Position numbers and translations under genes: made by a program | Shown: positions 44,514-53,800 of the stretch, piece by piece | Numbering within the stretch: position 1 is the stretch's first letter | How the letters are laid out: each line of letters opens with the position of its first letter | NCBI RefSeq assembly: GCF_027923405.1 | Contig: NZ_BQYI01000001.1 | Coordinates: 1,528,501 to 1,592,500, forward strand | Direction: 5' to 3' | Origin: Paenibacillus sp. YYML68 | GTDB lineage: Bacteria > Bacillota > Bacilli > Paenibacillales > NBRC-103111 | Length of the DNA stretch: 64,000 nucleotides | The notes under the pieces: generated by a model | Database searches by the model: none | Seen by the model: the letters and a program-made list of their open reading frames with translations, nothing else | What the model was told of the DNA's origin: nothing

Positions 44514-46135
44514 GCTTCCCGCCCCTTCCTGTATTCGTTCGGGGTGACACCTGTCGTCTTCTTGAACACCTTGCTGAAATATTTCTCATCCTCGTACCCG
44601 ACCATCGAAGCGATCTGTGCGATCCGCAGGTGCGGATTCAGCAGCAGCAGCTTCGCCTTATCCATCCGGATGCGGCTCAAGTAATCCGACAGGTTCTCTC
44701 CGAATTCCTGCTTGAACTTGCGCGATATATATTCCCGGCTGAGGTAGAAGTGGTTCGCGATCTCCTGCAGCGAGATGTCCTCGTGATAATGGTTGCTGAT
44801 ATACTTCGCGATCTCGAACATGACGTTGCTGTCCTGCTGCTGCAGCTTCAGCATCTGCTTCGACAGCTCGGACAAGCTGCGCGTCAGCTGCTGCTCCCAC
44901 AGATCAAGGGCGAGCCGCCCTTCGTTATCCGTCGGCACCTGGAACTCGGCTTCCTCACGCGGCTGGACGAGCTGCTGCTGATCGCCGAACCATTCGACGA
45001 TCCAGCGGCTCTTGTACGCCTTGTACTGGTGCCACCACAGCTCCAGCTGCTCCAGATCAATAGAGCCGAGCTTGCGGACAGCAGCCATCCATTCGCTGAC
45101 GGCCTTGCTGATCTGCTCCTCGCTGCCGCTGCGAACCGCAAGACGGATCATCTCGGCGTAGCCGTCGATTGACAGGGAGGTCGGCAGTGTACCGGGCTCC
45201 TCCGGCTGATAGACGTGAATGCGCTTCTGCTTCTCGAGCAGGTTGCGACGGCGCAGCGCTTGCTTCGCTTCGGCGTAGGCGTTCTTCAGGCCGTCCGGAT
45301 AGGCGAGCGTGCCGCTCACGCCGATGTCCAGAGAGCTCTGGAACGTGCTCTTAATACACTGCTGCACCGTCTGCAGCAGCTGGTCCGAGCGGCCGAGCTC
45401 ACGCACGAGCAGCAGGACGATCTCGTTGTCGCTGTTCCAGTAGCGGAAGGCAATGCCCAGCCTTGCAGGCTGCTGCTCGGTCAGCACCTCGTTGCACACA
45501 TTCATCAGCGAGAAGTAGACGAGATCCCACTGCGACCAGAATCGGTCCTTCAGCTTGCCGTTGATCGTGTCGAGGCTGAGCACAGCCAGACGGCATTCCG
45601 TGATGGACGGATCGAAGCCGTACTCGTCGACGATTTCCTTCGCGTGCTTGTCATAGCCGGCCGGCTCGCTGACGAGATTGGACCAGATTGTGTCCCAATA
45701 GACGGGACGCAGCTGGTTCACCTCCATCTCGCGCGCCTGCTGCAGGAGGCGCTCCTCCTGCTCCTGCTTCAGCTCGAAGACGGCCTTCTGCACCGTCTCC
45801 TTCAGCTGCTGGGCGTCGATCGGCTTCAGTATATAGTCAGCGCCGCCATGCTTCATCGTGTGCCGCACAAGCTCGAAGTCATCGTGTCCGCTGATGACGA
45901 TTGTCTTGGCGTCAGGCGCTATTTTACGAACCGAGACGAGGAGCTCCTTGCCGTCCATCAGTGGCATCATCATATCGGTGAAGATGAGCTGTGCCGTCTG
46001 TTCCTGGAGCAGCTCGACGGCCTCGGCGCCGTCCTGAGCCTCCATGACTGTATGGATGCCGAGCTCCTTCCACGGCACGAGCAGCTTGATCGCCTCGCGT
46101 ACATGCTTCTCGTCATCGACGATTAATGCTATCAT
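44510..46135 (-). CDS. YesN-type AraC-family response regulator
   Basis: A 541-residue regulator. Receiver domain at residues 1-120 (LIVDDEKHVREAIKLLVPWK, the Asp in LIFTDMMMPLMDGKEL, the Lys in YILKPIDAQQ). A long middle region of unknown fold follows, then an AraC DNA-binding domain at residues 440-540 (ISNHYHEDISLQEIANHFYL, SREYISRKFKQEFGENLSDY, IASMVGYEDEKYFSKVFKKT). Such YesN-like regulators pair with YesM-like kinases and control sugar uptake. The kinase gene is directly upstream with one base between them, so they are one operon. Confidence 0.93.
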   Translation of the reverse strand: MIALIVDDEKHVREAIKLLVPWKELGIHTVMEAQDGAEAVELLQEQTAQLIFTDMMMPLMDGKELLVSVRKIAPDAKTIVISGHDDFELVRHTMKHGGADYILKPIDAQQLKETVQKAVFELKQEQEERLLQQAREMEVNQLRPVYWDTIWSNLVSEPAGYDKHAKEIVDEYGFDPSITECRLAVLSLDTINGKLKDRFWSQWDLVYFSLMNVCNEVLTEQQPARLGIAFRYWNSDNEIVLLLVRELGRSDQLLQTVQQCIKSTFQSSLDIGVSGTLAYPDGLKNAYAEAKQALRRRNLLEKQKRIHVYQPEEPGTLPTSLSIDGYAEMIRLAVRSGSEEQISKAVSEWMAAVRKLGSIDLEQLELWWHQYKAYKSRWIVEWFGDQQQLVQPREEAEFQVPTDNEGRLALDLWEQQLTRSLSELSKQMLKLQQQDSNVMFEIAKYISNHYHEDISLQEIANHFYLSREYISRKFKQEFGENLSDYLSRIRMDKAKLLLLNPHLRIAQIASMVGYEDEKYFSKVFKKTTGVTPNEYRKGREA

Positions 46136-46136
46136 C

Positions 46137-47969
46137 CTATTCTTCCTCCTCTAGCTGTAGCTGCAATGGAATCGTGATCGTCACCTGGAAGCCGCCCTCA
46201 GGCGGTACCTCGATGTGCATGCGCGTGCGAGCATCCTTGCTGCGGCCGCTGCCGTCATAGAGCATGAGCCGCGCGAGCACGTTGCGCAGTCCGATGCTGT
46301 CCGATGCAGCGGTGCCACCGCCTCCTCCGGCAGTGGGCTCCAGCGGCAGCCGAAGTGACTGCTGGAGCGACTCGAGCTGATCGGCATTCAGTCCCTTCCC
46401 GTTATCCCGCACCGTCAGCTGCAAACAGCCCTCCGCGTTGATGAAGCCGCCAATATAGAGGCGACCTGCTTGCGTGCGAGGCTCGAACCCATGCTTGAAG
46501 TAGTTCTCCACGAGAGGCTGGAGCAGCATCTTCGGCACGCGGACCGATTCGGCCTCCTCGGATACGTCGATGGTGACCGTCAGCTCGTCCTCGAACCGCT
46601 GCAGCTGCAGATCGAGATACGCCCGCACGTGCTCCACCTCGCGCTTCAGCATGACGCTCGTCTCGTCGTTGTTCATGCTGTAGCGCATAATTTTGGCCAG
46701 GGAGGAGAGGAGGGTGTACACCTTGGTCGTCTCCTGCTGCAGCGCGAGCGTCCCGATTGATTGCAGCGCGTTGTATAGAAAATGCGGATTGATCTGCGCC
46801 TGAAGCGCCTTCAGCTGGTTCGTCTTATTGGCAAGCTCCAGCTTGTACTCCTTATGAATGAGCTCGTCGATCCGCTGCATCATCGTGCGGAACCGCTGAG
46901 CAAGTATGCCGAACTCGTCCTTGCTCGTGACATGAATATCGACCTGCATGTTGCCGGTCTGGACGATACCGATGTAGCCGATCAGCTTCTTGATCGGTGC
47001 CGTGAACCGGAACGAGACATACAGCGTGCCGAGGATGACGACGATCATGAAGACGATCAGAATGACCGTATTCGCGTACGTCAGCTCCGCAGCGTGAGCG
47101 TATAGCAGCTCGCTGGGGATACGCTTGACGATCGTCCAATTGGCGTAAGGCATACGTATATGCTCGTAGATCTGAATGCCCTTGAACGCGTCATCGCTCC
47201 ATTCACCGCTGCCGCTGCTCGTCCAGTCTGCTGTCGCCAGCACCTGAGTGACCCAAGGGGCGGCAATGGCAGCGCCGATCAGCTGCGGCTTCGAGCTGAA
47301 GATGATGCTGCCGGACTCGTCGAGCACGTACAGCTCCTCGCCTGTCGCATATAGCTGACTGCATATCTCGCGTATATAGTCGAGCCGCACGTCGATGGAC
47401 AGCGTTCCGAGATCCTTCAGCGTCAGCGCGTTCGAGATCGAGCGGTGCAGCGTGAATACATCGGCGACCGGCAGGGGATTAATAGAAAATAGCTCATACG
47501 TATGGCTGACATGCGTCGGCTCGATGCGAATATTGCTATGCTGAATCGCAGGTACATATTTAGACTGACCGGTCTCGTTCAGGTTGACGTTCCCGCGTGT
47601 ATACAAGTACGCCTTGTCTGTCGTGCTCAAGTACAGGTACACCTGATGAATATCTCGCACCGCATTGTGCACGCTGATGAGACCGCGAATCACCTCGTTG
47701 CGGCTGCCGTAGCCAGGCGCTCCATTCTCAATGACGCTGTAGAAGCTCGGGTCGTTATAGACGAACGTTGACGCTTGCTTGATGCTCTCCAGATAGTTAA
47801 CCATATTGGTCTTGCCTTGATAAATCAAGCGGGAATTGGTCTGTATCGTATCCTCGATGACCTGTCGCTCCGTGACGAAATACGTCATGACGATCGATGT
47901 CGAAATGGGCAGAATGGTGGCGGCAAGCAAAAATAAAATGAGCTTGTTGCGAATGCTGTTACGGATCAT
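46137..47969 (-). CDS. YesM-type sensor histidine kinase
   Basis: A 610-residue membrane kinase. Two membrane helices (residues 10-32 and about 295-318) flank a large extracytoplasmic sensing domain; a HAMP segment follows (RFTAPIKKLIGYIGIVQTGN). The His-kinase block reads ALQAQINPHFLYNALQSIGT, and the ATPase has PKMLLQPLVENYFKHGFEP and VRDNGKGLN. This is the LytS/YesM type. It probably senses an oligosaccharide or the binding protein of the nearby ABC transporter, encoded divergently. Confidence 0.92.
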   Translation of the reverse strand: MIRNSIRNKLILFLLAATILPISTSIVMTYFVTERQVIEDTIQTNSRLIYQGKTNMVNYLESIKQASTFVYNDPSFYSVIENGAPGYGSRNEVIRGLISVHNAVRDIHQVYLYLSTTDKAYLYTRGNVNLNETGQSKYVPAIQHSNIRIEPTHVSHTYELFSINPLPVADVFTLHRSISNALTLKDLGTLSIDVRLDYIREICSQLYATGEELYVLDESGSIIFSSKPQLIGAAIAAPWVTQVLATADWTSSGSGEWSDDAFKGIQIYEHIRMPYANWTIVKRIPSELLYAHAAELTYANTVILIVFMIVVILGTLYVSFRFTAPIKKLIGYIGIVQTGNMQVDIHVTSKDEFGILAQRFRTMMQRIDELIHKEYKLELANKTNQLKALQAQINPHFLYNALQSIGTLALQQETTKVYTLLSSLAKIMRYSMNNDETSVMLKREVEHVRAYLDLQLQRFEDELTVTIDVSEEAESVRVPKMLLQPLVENYFKHGFEPRTQAGRLYIGGFINAEGCLQLTVRDNGKGLNADQLESLQQSLRLPLEPTAGGGGGTAASDSIGLRNVLARLMLYDGSGRSKDARTRMHIEVPPEGGFQVTITIPLQLQLEEEE

Positions 47970-48087
47970 ACGCTTGTCCTCCTAACGGCGCCAGCACCCT
48001 TAATTGTAACAATAAAGATCAATAAATTCCACCTGTTACGTCAAGAGAGTAAGTGTTAATTACATCCGTCGAATTTTATACTTACCG

Positions 48088-48116
48088 TATACTTTACAAG
48101 CAGATTGTAAAATTTA
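48088..48116 (+). promoter_or_regulatory. TTTACAA-N5-TTGTAAA palindrome before the ABC operon
   Basis: Arms at 48093-48099 and 48105-48111 are exact complements around a five-base centre. TATACT at 48088-48093 could be a -10 box, so the palindrome would cover the transcription start of the transporter operon. It is a candidate operator for a repressor or the YesN-type regulator. Confidence 0.45.
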
Positions 48117-48136
48117 TAAAAAAAGGGGAGGATCCC

Positions 48137-49021
48137 ATGAAAGCAACCCAGCGGTGGTCTGGCTTCATGCAGCAGCTTGTATTCGTCGGACCGGCTTTCG
48201 TTTTTTTCAGCATTATAGTGGCAGTCCCATTCCTCATGAGCATGTACTACTCGTTCACAGAGTGGAACGGGGTCACCTCCAACGTGAAGTGGGTCGGATT
48301 CGATAACTTCGTCCACATTCTGACGAATGATAAGGACTTCCACAAGTCATTCTGGTTCACGACAAGATTCACCGTTACGGAAGTGATTCTGGCGAATGTT
48401 GTCGGCTTCTTGCTGGCGCTCTTGCTGTCGCAGGCGTTGAAGTCGCGGAACGTGCTTCGCACGATCTTCTTCATGCCGAACGTCATCGGCGGTCTGTTGC
48501 TCGGCTTCATCTGGCAGTTCATCTTCGTGAAGGGCTTCGCGAGCATTGGAGAGCTGACAGACTGGTGGTTCTTCACGCTTCCGTGGCTCGGCGACTCGCC
48601 GACCGCCTTCTGGGCAATCGTCATCGTTAGCGTGTGGCAGCATGCCGGCTATCTAATGGTCATCTATATCGCAGGCTTGGCGAACGTGCCGAAGGAGCTG
48701 CAGGAGGCCGCTTACATCGACGGCGCGAACCGCTGGCAGACGCTGCGCAACATTACGTTCCCGATGATCATGCCATCGATTACGGTGTGTCTGTTCTTAA
48801 CGATCTCGTGGGCGTTCAAGATGTACGATCTCAACGTGTCGCTGACATCGGGCGGACCTTTTAACTCCACACAATCGGTTGCACTGAACATCTATGAGGA
48901 AGCATTCCGCAACAATCGATACGGACTCGGTACGGCGAAGGCGTTCCTGTTCTTCATCATCGTTGCGATTATTACGATGGTTCAAGTTACAATTACGAAG
49001 CGTAAGGAGGTTGAGGCGTAA
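48137..49021 (+). CDS. Carbohydrate ABC transporter permease 1 (MalF/UgpA type)
   Basis: A 294-residue permease with six membrane helices. The EAA loop is seen as KELQEAAYIDGANRWQTLRN followed by IPFPMIMPSI-type sequence (ITFPMIMPSITVCLF). The ATG at 48137 follows GGGGAGG and starts MKATQRWSG; an earlier frame start is unlikely. It pairs with the second permease (1-base overlap) and the binding protein. No ATPase gene is nearby, so it must share an ATPase such as an MsmX-type protein, as is usual for this transporter class. Confidence 0.93.
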   Translation: MKATQRWSGFMQQLVFVGPAFVFFSIIVAVPFLMSMYYSFTEWNGVTSNVKWVGFDNFVHILTNDKDFHKSFWFTTRFTVTEVILANVVGFLLALLLSQALKSRNVLRTIFFMPNVIGGLLLGFIWQFIFVKGFASIGELTDWWFFTLPWLGDSPTAFWAIVIVSVWQHAGYLMVIYIAGLANVPKELQEAAYIDGANRWQTLRNITFPMIMPSITVCLFLTISWAFKMYDLNVSLTSGGPFNSTQSVALNIYEEAFRNNRYGLGTAKAFLFFIIVAIITMVQVTITKRKEVEA

Positions 49022-49860
49022 TGGAGGCATCCAAAAAAAGCTATACGTTCCGGCTGTTCAGCCTTGAGGTGATCGGCATCATCGTCGCGCTGCTGTTCCT
49101 CGTGCCGTTCTACTTCGTCATCGTCAACTCGATGAAGACGTTCGGCGAGCTGCTCGTGAACACGTCCAACCTGCCGAAATCGTTCAACATCGCGAATTAT
49201 ATTAAGGTATGGGACATTATGAAGTTCCCGAAGGTGTTCATGAATTCGTTCTGGATTACGGTGTTCAGTAACCTCGGTCTTGTGCTCGTGAGCTCGATGG
49301 CGGCTTACCGTCTCGTGCGGCATCCGTCCCGCTTTAATAACCTGCTGTTCCTGGCGTTCGTCGCGGCGATGGTCATTCCGTTCCAGTCGATCATGATTCC
49401 GCTGGTGAAGGTGGCGAGCGAGGTCGGTCTGATGGACAGCCGTCTGGGCCTTATCATCTGTTACTTCGGCTTTGGCGTATCGCTCAACGTGTTCCTGTAC
49501 CACGGCTTCATCAAGTCGATCCCGAAGGAGATCGAGGAGTCGGCGACGGTCGACGGCTGCTCCCCTTACGGTGTATTCTGGAAAATCATCTTCCCGCTCC
49601 TGAAGCCGATGAGCGTCACGATCGTGCTGCTGAACAGTCTGTGGATCTGGAACGACTTCCTGCTCCCGCTGCTCGTGCTGAACAGCCCGGACCTGCGGAC
49701 GATTCCACTCGCCACGTACTCGTTCTTCGGTCAATATACGAAGCAGTGGGATATGGCGCTGGCCGCGCTCGTACTGGGTGTCATTCCGATCATCCTGTTC
49801 TTCCTGTCGATGCAGCGCTACATTATCGAGGGGATTACAGCCGGCTCGGTGAAGGGGTAG
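49021..49860 (+). CDS. Carbohydrate ABC transporter permease 2 (MalG/UgpE type)
   Basis: A 279-residue permease with six membrane helices. The EAA motif is in IPKEIEESATVDGCSPYGVF, near the coupling helix, with WNDFLLPLLVLNS after it. It forms a heterodimer with the first permease in the cytoplasmic membrane. The start overlaps the previous stop as TAATG. The 209 bases after it before the binding-protein gene hold no gene; expression of the last gene may be boosted there. Confidence 0.93.
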   Translation: MEASKKSYTFRLFSLEVIGIIVALLFLVPFYFVIVNSMKTFGELLVNTSNLPKSFNIANYIKVWDIMKFPKVFMNSFWITVFSNLGLVLVSSMAAYRLVRHPSRFNNLLFLAFVAAMVIPFQSIMIPLVKVASEVGLMDSRLGLIICYFGFGVSLNVFLYHGFIKSIPKEIEESATVDGCSPYGVFWKIIFPLLKPMSVTIVLLNSLWIWNDFLLPLLVLNSPDLRTIPLATYSFFGQYTKQWDMALAALVLGVIPIILFFLSMQRYIIEGITAGSVKG

Positions 49861-50069
49861 TCAGTTGGCGAAGGGTGAGCTTAGAGGCTAGCCAGTCTGT
49901 ATTTGTTGCGGATGTAAATAAATGGGATGAAAGCGTTTGTTCAAAATGTTCCACCTTTTCGTTCAATATCTTACGTGTTCGAAGGGCGGAGCCTTTTATA
50001 CAATAAATTCAGAAGCAGCAAGACACGCACGTTCAAATTGAGAGTTACACAAACAGGGAGGGTTCTTAG

Positions 50070-51380
50070 ATGAAAACAAAGAAAATCGTAGGTCTTAGCC
50101 TCGCGGCCTTGCTCGCGATGACGACAGCAGCAGGCTGCGCACAGAAGGATGACGCTCAGCCGAACAACGGTGCGGCTCAAGGTGACAAGCCAGCTGCGAA
50201 GAACGTAACGCTGAAGATGTTCCAGTTCAAGGTGGAGATCGCAGAGCCGCTGGCGAAGCTCGTGCAGGAGTATGAGAAGCAGAACCCAGGCGTGAAAATC
50301 CAGGTTGATACAGTCGGCGGCGGCGCAGACTACGGCGCAGCGCTGATGGCGAAGTTCAACTCCGGCGACAAGCCTGACATCTTCAACAACGGCGGCTTCT
50401 CCGACCTCGACAAGTGGATCGAGCACCTCGAGGACCTGTCCGGCGAGCCGTGGGTGAAGGATCTCGTAGACGTGGCGAAGGAGCCAATGACGAAGGACGG
50501 CAAGCTGTACGGTCAGCCGCTGAACCTTGAGGGCTACGGCTTCCTGTACAACAAGGACCTGTTCCAGAAGGCCGGCATTACGGAGACGCCGAAGACGCTC
50601 TCCCAGCTGGAGGAAGCGGCGAAGAAGCTCCAGGCCGCAGGCATTACGCCATTCGTGAACGGCTACGGCGAGTGGTGGGTACTGGGTAACCACTTCGTGA
50701 ACTTGCCGTTCGCTCACCAGCCAGATGCGAATGCATTCGTGAAGGGCTTGAACGATGGCACAGCGAAGATTCCTGGCAACTCAGCGTTCGATAATTGGGT
50801 GAAGCTGTTCGACCTGCAGCTGCAATACGGCAACAAGAACCCGCTGCAGACGGACTACAAGACTCAGGTTACGGAGTTCGCGACGGGCAAGGCGGCCATG
50901 ACACAGCAAGGTAACTGGACGCAGACACAGCTTACACAGACGAACCCTGATCTGAAGGTAGGCTTCCTGCCAATGCCGATCAGCGAGGACGCGGCTGCGA
51001 ACGACAAGCTTCCGGTCGGCGTACCGAACAACTGGGTGATCAACAAGAACTCCGCGAACAAGGAAGAGGCGAAGAAGTTCCTCAACTGGCTCGTTACTTC
51101 TGACCTCGGTAAGAAGTACATGGTTGAAGAGTTCAAGTTCATCCCTGCGTTCAAGACGATCTCCGCTGACGAGAAGATTCTCGGCCCTCTGGCTGCTGAT
51201 ATCATCCGCTACAGCAAGGACGGCAAGACGATTAGCTGGAACTGGTTCAAGTTCCCAGGCGGCGAAGCTTCCTCCAAGAAGTTCGCAGCGTCCATGCAGG
51301 CTTATGTGGCGAAGCAGAAGACGAAGGACCAGATGCTGACGGAGTTCCAAGAGGCATGGGATAGTCTGAAGAAGAAGTAA
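50070..51380 (+). CDS. Sugar-binding lipoprotein of the ABC transporter
   Basis: A 436-residue extracellular solute-binding protein, family 1. Signal peptide with lipobox MTTAAGC, Cys at residue 23, then a Gln/Asn-rich linker. Family 1 landmarks include IFNNGGFSDLDKWIEHLEDL, YGQPLNLEGYGFLYNKDLFQ, and GKAAMTQQGNWTQTQL. It captures a sugar or oligosaccharide outside the membrane and delivers it to the two permeases. GGGAGGG precedes the ATG. The codon use is strongly biased to frequent codons, as in highly expressed genes. Confidence 0.93.
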   Translation: MKTKKIVGLSLAALLAMTTAAGCAQKDDAQPNNGAAQGDKPAAKNVTLKMFQFKVEIAEPLAKLVQEYEKQNPGVKIQVDTVGGGADYGAALMAKFNSGDKPDIFNNGGFSDLDKWIEHLEDLSGEPWVKDLVDVAKEPMTKDGKLYGQPLNLEGYGFLYNKDLFQKAGITETPKTLSQLEEAAKKLQAAGITPFVNGYGEWWVLGNHFVNLPFAHQPDANAFVKGLNDGTAKIPGNSAFDNWVKLFDLQLQYGNKNPLQTDYKTQVTEFATGKAAMTQQGNWTQTQLTQTNPDLKVGFLPMPISEDAAANDKLPVGVPNNWVINKNSANKEEAKKFLNWLVTSDLGKKYMVEEFKFIPAFKTISADEKILGPLAADIIRYSKDGKTISWNWFKFPGGEASSKKFAASMQAYVAKQKTKDQMLTEFQEAWDSLKKK

Positions 51381-51414
51381 TACGACGGTGAAAGCTACCG
51401 TGTGATTTATGAGG

Positions 51415-51442
51415 CACCGCCCCGTAGGGGGCGGTGTTTTTT
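51415..51442 (+). terminator. Rho-independent terminator of the ABC operon
   Basis: CACCGCCCC (51415-51423) and GGGGCGGTG (51428-51436) form a 9-bp stem with a four-base loop, followed by six T. Confidence 0.92.
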
Positions 51443-51521
51443 GTGTTGGGGCGAGAGGCTGGTGCGGTGCGGGAGGGCGCGAGGCCGCGCGGTGGGCGCT
51501 GGGCGCGAGGTGGCGCGGTGG

Positions 51522-52240
51522 GTTAGCGCACGAAGCGTGAGCTAACGGCGAGCGCCGGGCGCTGGGCGCCGTGCGCGAGGCCGCGCGGTGCGATAGCGCA
51601 CGAAACGTGAGCTAACGGCGAGCGCCGGGCGCCGTGCGCGAGGCCGCGCGGTAGGTTAGCGCACGAAACGTGCGCTAACGGCAAGCGCTGGGCGCTGGGC
51701 GCGAGGCGGCGCGGTGCGATAGCGCACGAAGCGTGCGCTAACGGCGAGCGCCGGGCGCTGGCCGCGAGGCCGCGCGGTAGGTTAACGCACGAAACGTGCG
51801 CTAACGGCGAGCGCTGGGCGCCGTGCGCGAGGCGGCGGGGTGGGTTAGCGCACGAAAGGTGCGCTAACGGCGAGCGCTGGGCGCCGTGCGCGAGGCGGCG
51901 GGGTGGGTTAGCGCACGAAGCGTGCGCTAACGGTGCGCGCTGGGCGCTGGGCGACAGGCCGCGCGGTGGGTTAGCGCACGAAACGTGCGCTAACGGTGCG
52001 CGCCGTGCGCTGGGCGCCGTGCGCGAGGCTGCGCGGTGGGTTAGCGCACGAAACGTACGCTAACGGCGAGCGCCGTGCGCCGTGCGCGAGGCCGCGCGGT
52101 GGGTTAGCGCACGAAGCGTGCGCTAACGGTGCGCGCTGGGCGCCGTGCGCGAGGCCGCGCGGTGGGTTAGCGCACGAAACGTGCGCTAACGGCGAGCGCC
52201 GTGCGCTGGGCGCCAGGCCGCGCGGTGCGATAGCGCTTTT
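51522..52240. repeat. Palindrome array A: 11 full and one partial unit, 63 bp each
   Basis: Tandem G+C-rich repeats after the ABC-operon terminator. Each unit has a 25-bp palindrome with arms GTTAGCGCACG and CGTGCGCTAAC around AAA or AAG. The 23-bp cores start at 51523, 51593, 51656, 51719, 51782, 51845, 51908, 51971, 52041, 52104 and 52167, with a partial one near 52230. Steps are 63 bases except two of 70. The spacer between cores is itself built of seven-base blocks of type GGGCGCT or GTGCGCG, and the 70-base steps have one extra block. Substitutions in one arm are often not compensated in the other. Open frames exist only because 63 is divisible by three; I see no coding sign. Confidence 0.95.
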
Positions 52241-52442
52241 GCACACGCAATATCAATCCCCCTGAAGATTCGGCTTATCGGAGAGAATAACCAACATATA
52301 GTCCGATTACGGGGATAAGATCGCACCCAGCAACGAATTACGGCGCTATATGCGGTGAGAGCGGAATTTGACCATTATGCAACGATGCCGGGTCGCTATA
52401 CAATGGGAAGAACATCTGTTCAAGCTTGGAGGATCGAGCGTT
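52241..52442. promoter_or_regulatory. Short promoter region of the MFS gene
   Basis: About 200 bases between array A and the MFS start. It is more A+T-rich than the array, has a GGAGG ribosome site at 52428-52432, and no recognised operator. Confidence 0.4.
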
Positions 52443-53747
52443 ATGACGAAGGCACTTCCTGCAACATTATCCGGCTGGCTCGAATCACGTAGGTCAAGCA
52501 TCCCTCCGGACAAGCGGCTCTCCAATGAAGCTGCGGTATCGTTGTTCATTCACTTCTGCTTCCAGTTCGGCGCATCGATGTCCGGCGTGTTCCTGACGCT
52601 TTATTTATGGCGGTTAACCGAGAGCTTGACGATCAACGCCATTTATTTTGCAACGAGTTTTTCGGCTATGATGGTAGGCTTCGTATTCGGCGGCTGGATG
52701 ATTAAGAAGAAAGATCGGATGGTCGTATACCGGATCGGCATAGCGATGAACGCGGTATTTTATCTTGCGGTCGTGTTCGCTGGGGAGCTAGTAGCGTCGT
52801 GGTATCTGCTCTTCGCTATAGGCCACGGTATTGCCGGTGCCTTCTACTGGGTTGGATACTTGACGCTGATGTATGAAGTGTCGACGGATCAGAACCGGAT
52901 TCGTTATCTCGCGCTGAATACGACCATGTTTATGCTTGGCGGGCTTGTCGGACCAGCGCTCGCAGGCTTCCTCATCCGTATGAACGACGGGCTGCAGGGC
53001 TATACACTCGTCTTCGGCATCGCCTGTGTCATGTTCTTCATCGCGAGCATCGGCAGTCTGCGGATTAAGTCGAATGCGTCTCATCACCGCACGTATTATC
53101 TGAAGTACTCGGGCTTGCTCATCCGCAAGCATAAGCGGTGGGCGAAGTCGATGTACGGTTTTTTATCGCTAGGGCTGCTGCAGGGTCTGATGCTGTTCCT
53201 CCCCAACATCCTGCTATTCCGGCTTATCCCAAGGGAGGACATCGTTGGCTACCTTGGCGTGCTGTTCGCGCTGCTTAGCATTGGGGCAAGTATGTACATC
53301 TCACGGTTCGGTAACGAATCGTTAGCGAAGCGAATGATCGTATTATCGACACTCGGCTTCGTACTCGGAACACTGTTCATCGTAGCGGATATGTCGATCG
53401 GGTCCGTGCTCATCTTCATGATTCTGTACTCCGTCTGTGCGCCGCTACAGGGCAATACGATCACCGTGTTCTTCTATCGAACGATTGGCGAGCTACCGTT
53501 ACGCGGCGAGCTGCGGGTCGAGTCGGTCGTGCTGCGTGAGATCTTCATCAATATTGGCCGTATTATTGCAATTGTCAGCTTCGTGCTCGTGTTAGAGCGC
53601 TACGGAATTGAGCTGCTACCTTGGGTACTGCTCGTCGCGGCCGCCCTGCAGATCACACTATACCTCTTTGTTGAAAATGGTTCAGGCGAACCCAAACCTC
53701 TCGCCCCCGTAGACCACCAGCAGCGACAGGAGCGTGCGGAGGCGTAG
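52443..53747 (+). CDS. Major facilitator superfamily transporter
   Basis: A 434-residue protein with 11-12 membrane helices and a basic loop in the middle. The conserved motif-A-like loop is FGGWMIKKKDRMVVYRIGIA between helices 2 and 3. ATG at 52443 follows GGAGG and avoids a weaker longer start at 52368. Substrate not apparent; the pattern fits small-molecule or drug efflux carriers of Bacillales. It is framed by the two palindrome arrays, alone in its transcription unit, with a strong terminator at its end. Confidence 0.88.
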   Translation: MTKALPATLSGWLESRRSSIPPDKRLSNEAAVSLFIHFCFQFGASMSGVFLTLYLWRLTESLTINAIYFATSFSAMMVGFVFGGWMIKKKDRMVVYRIGIAMNAVFYLAVVFAGELVASWYLLFAIGHGIAGAFYWVGYLTLMYEVSTDQNRIRYLALNTTMFMLGGLVGPALAGFLIRMNDGLQGYTLVFGIACVMFFIASIGSLRIKSNASHHRTYYLKYSGLLIRKHKRWAKSMYGFLSLGLLQGLMLFLPNILLFRLIPREDIVGYLGVLFALLSIGASMYISRFGNESLAKRMIVLSTLGFVLGTLFIVADMSIGSVLIFMILYSVCAPLQGNTITVFFYRTIGELPLRGELRVESVVLREIFINIGRIIAIVSFVLVLERYGIELLPWVLLVAAALQITLYLFVENGSGEPKPLAPVDHQQRQERAEA

Positions 53748-53752
53748 GGTTG

Positions 53753-53798
53753 GGGCTGGTTCTTATGACGGATGGTGTCATAACAACCAGCCCTTTTT
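53753..53798 (+). terminator. Strong rho-independent terminator after the MFS gene
   Basis: GGGCTGGTT pairs with AACCAGCCC and the inner TTATGAC pairs with GTCATAA, giving a 16-bp stem interrupted by one C-C mismatch, around a seven-base loop, followed by five T. Confidence 0.93.
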
Positions 53799-53800
53799 GA

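Noticed and set aside
45215-46126. A 303-codon plus-strand frame antisense to the YesN-type regulator
   Set aside because: No domain signal; the minus-strand gene has clear receiver and AraC domains.
51971-52246. Protein-coding frames in array A on both strands
   Set aside because: 63 is a multiple of three, so any stop-free phase of the unit stays open on either strand; no ribosome site or codon bias supports coding.
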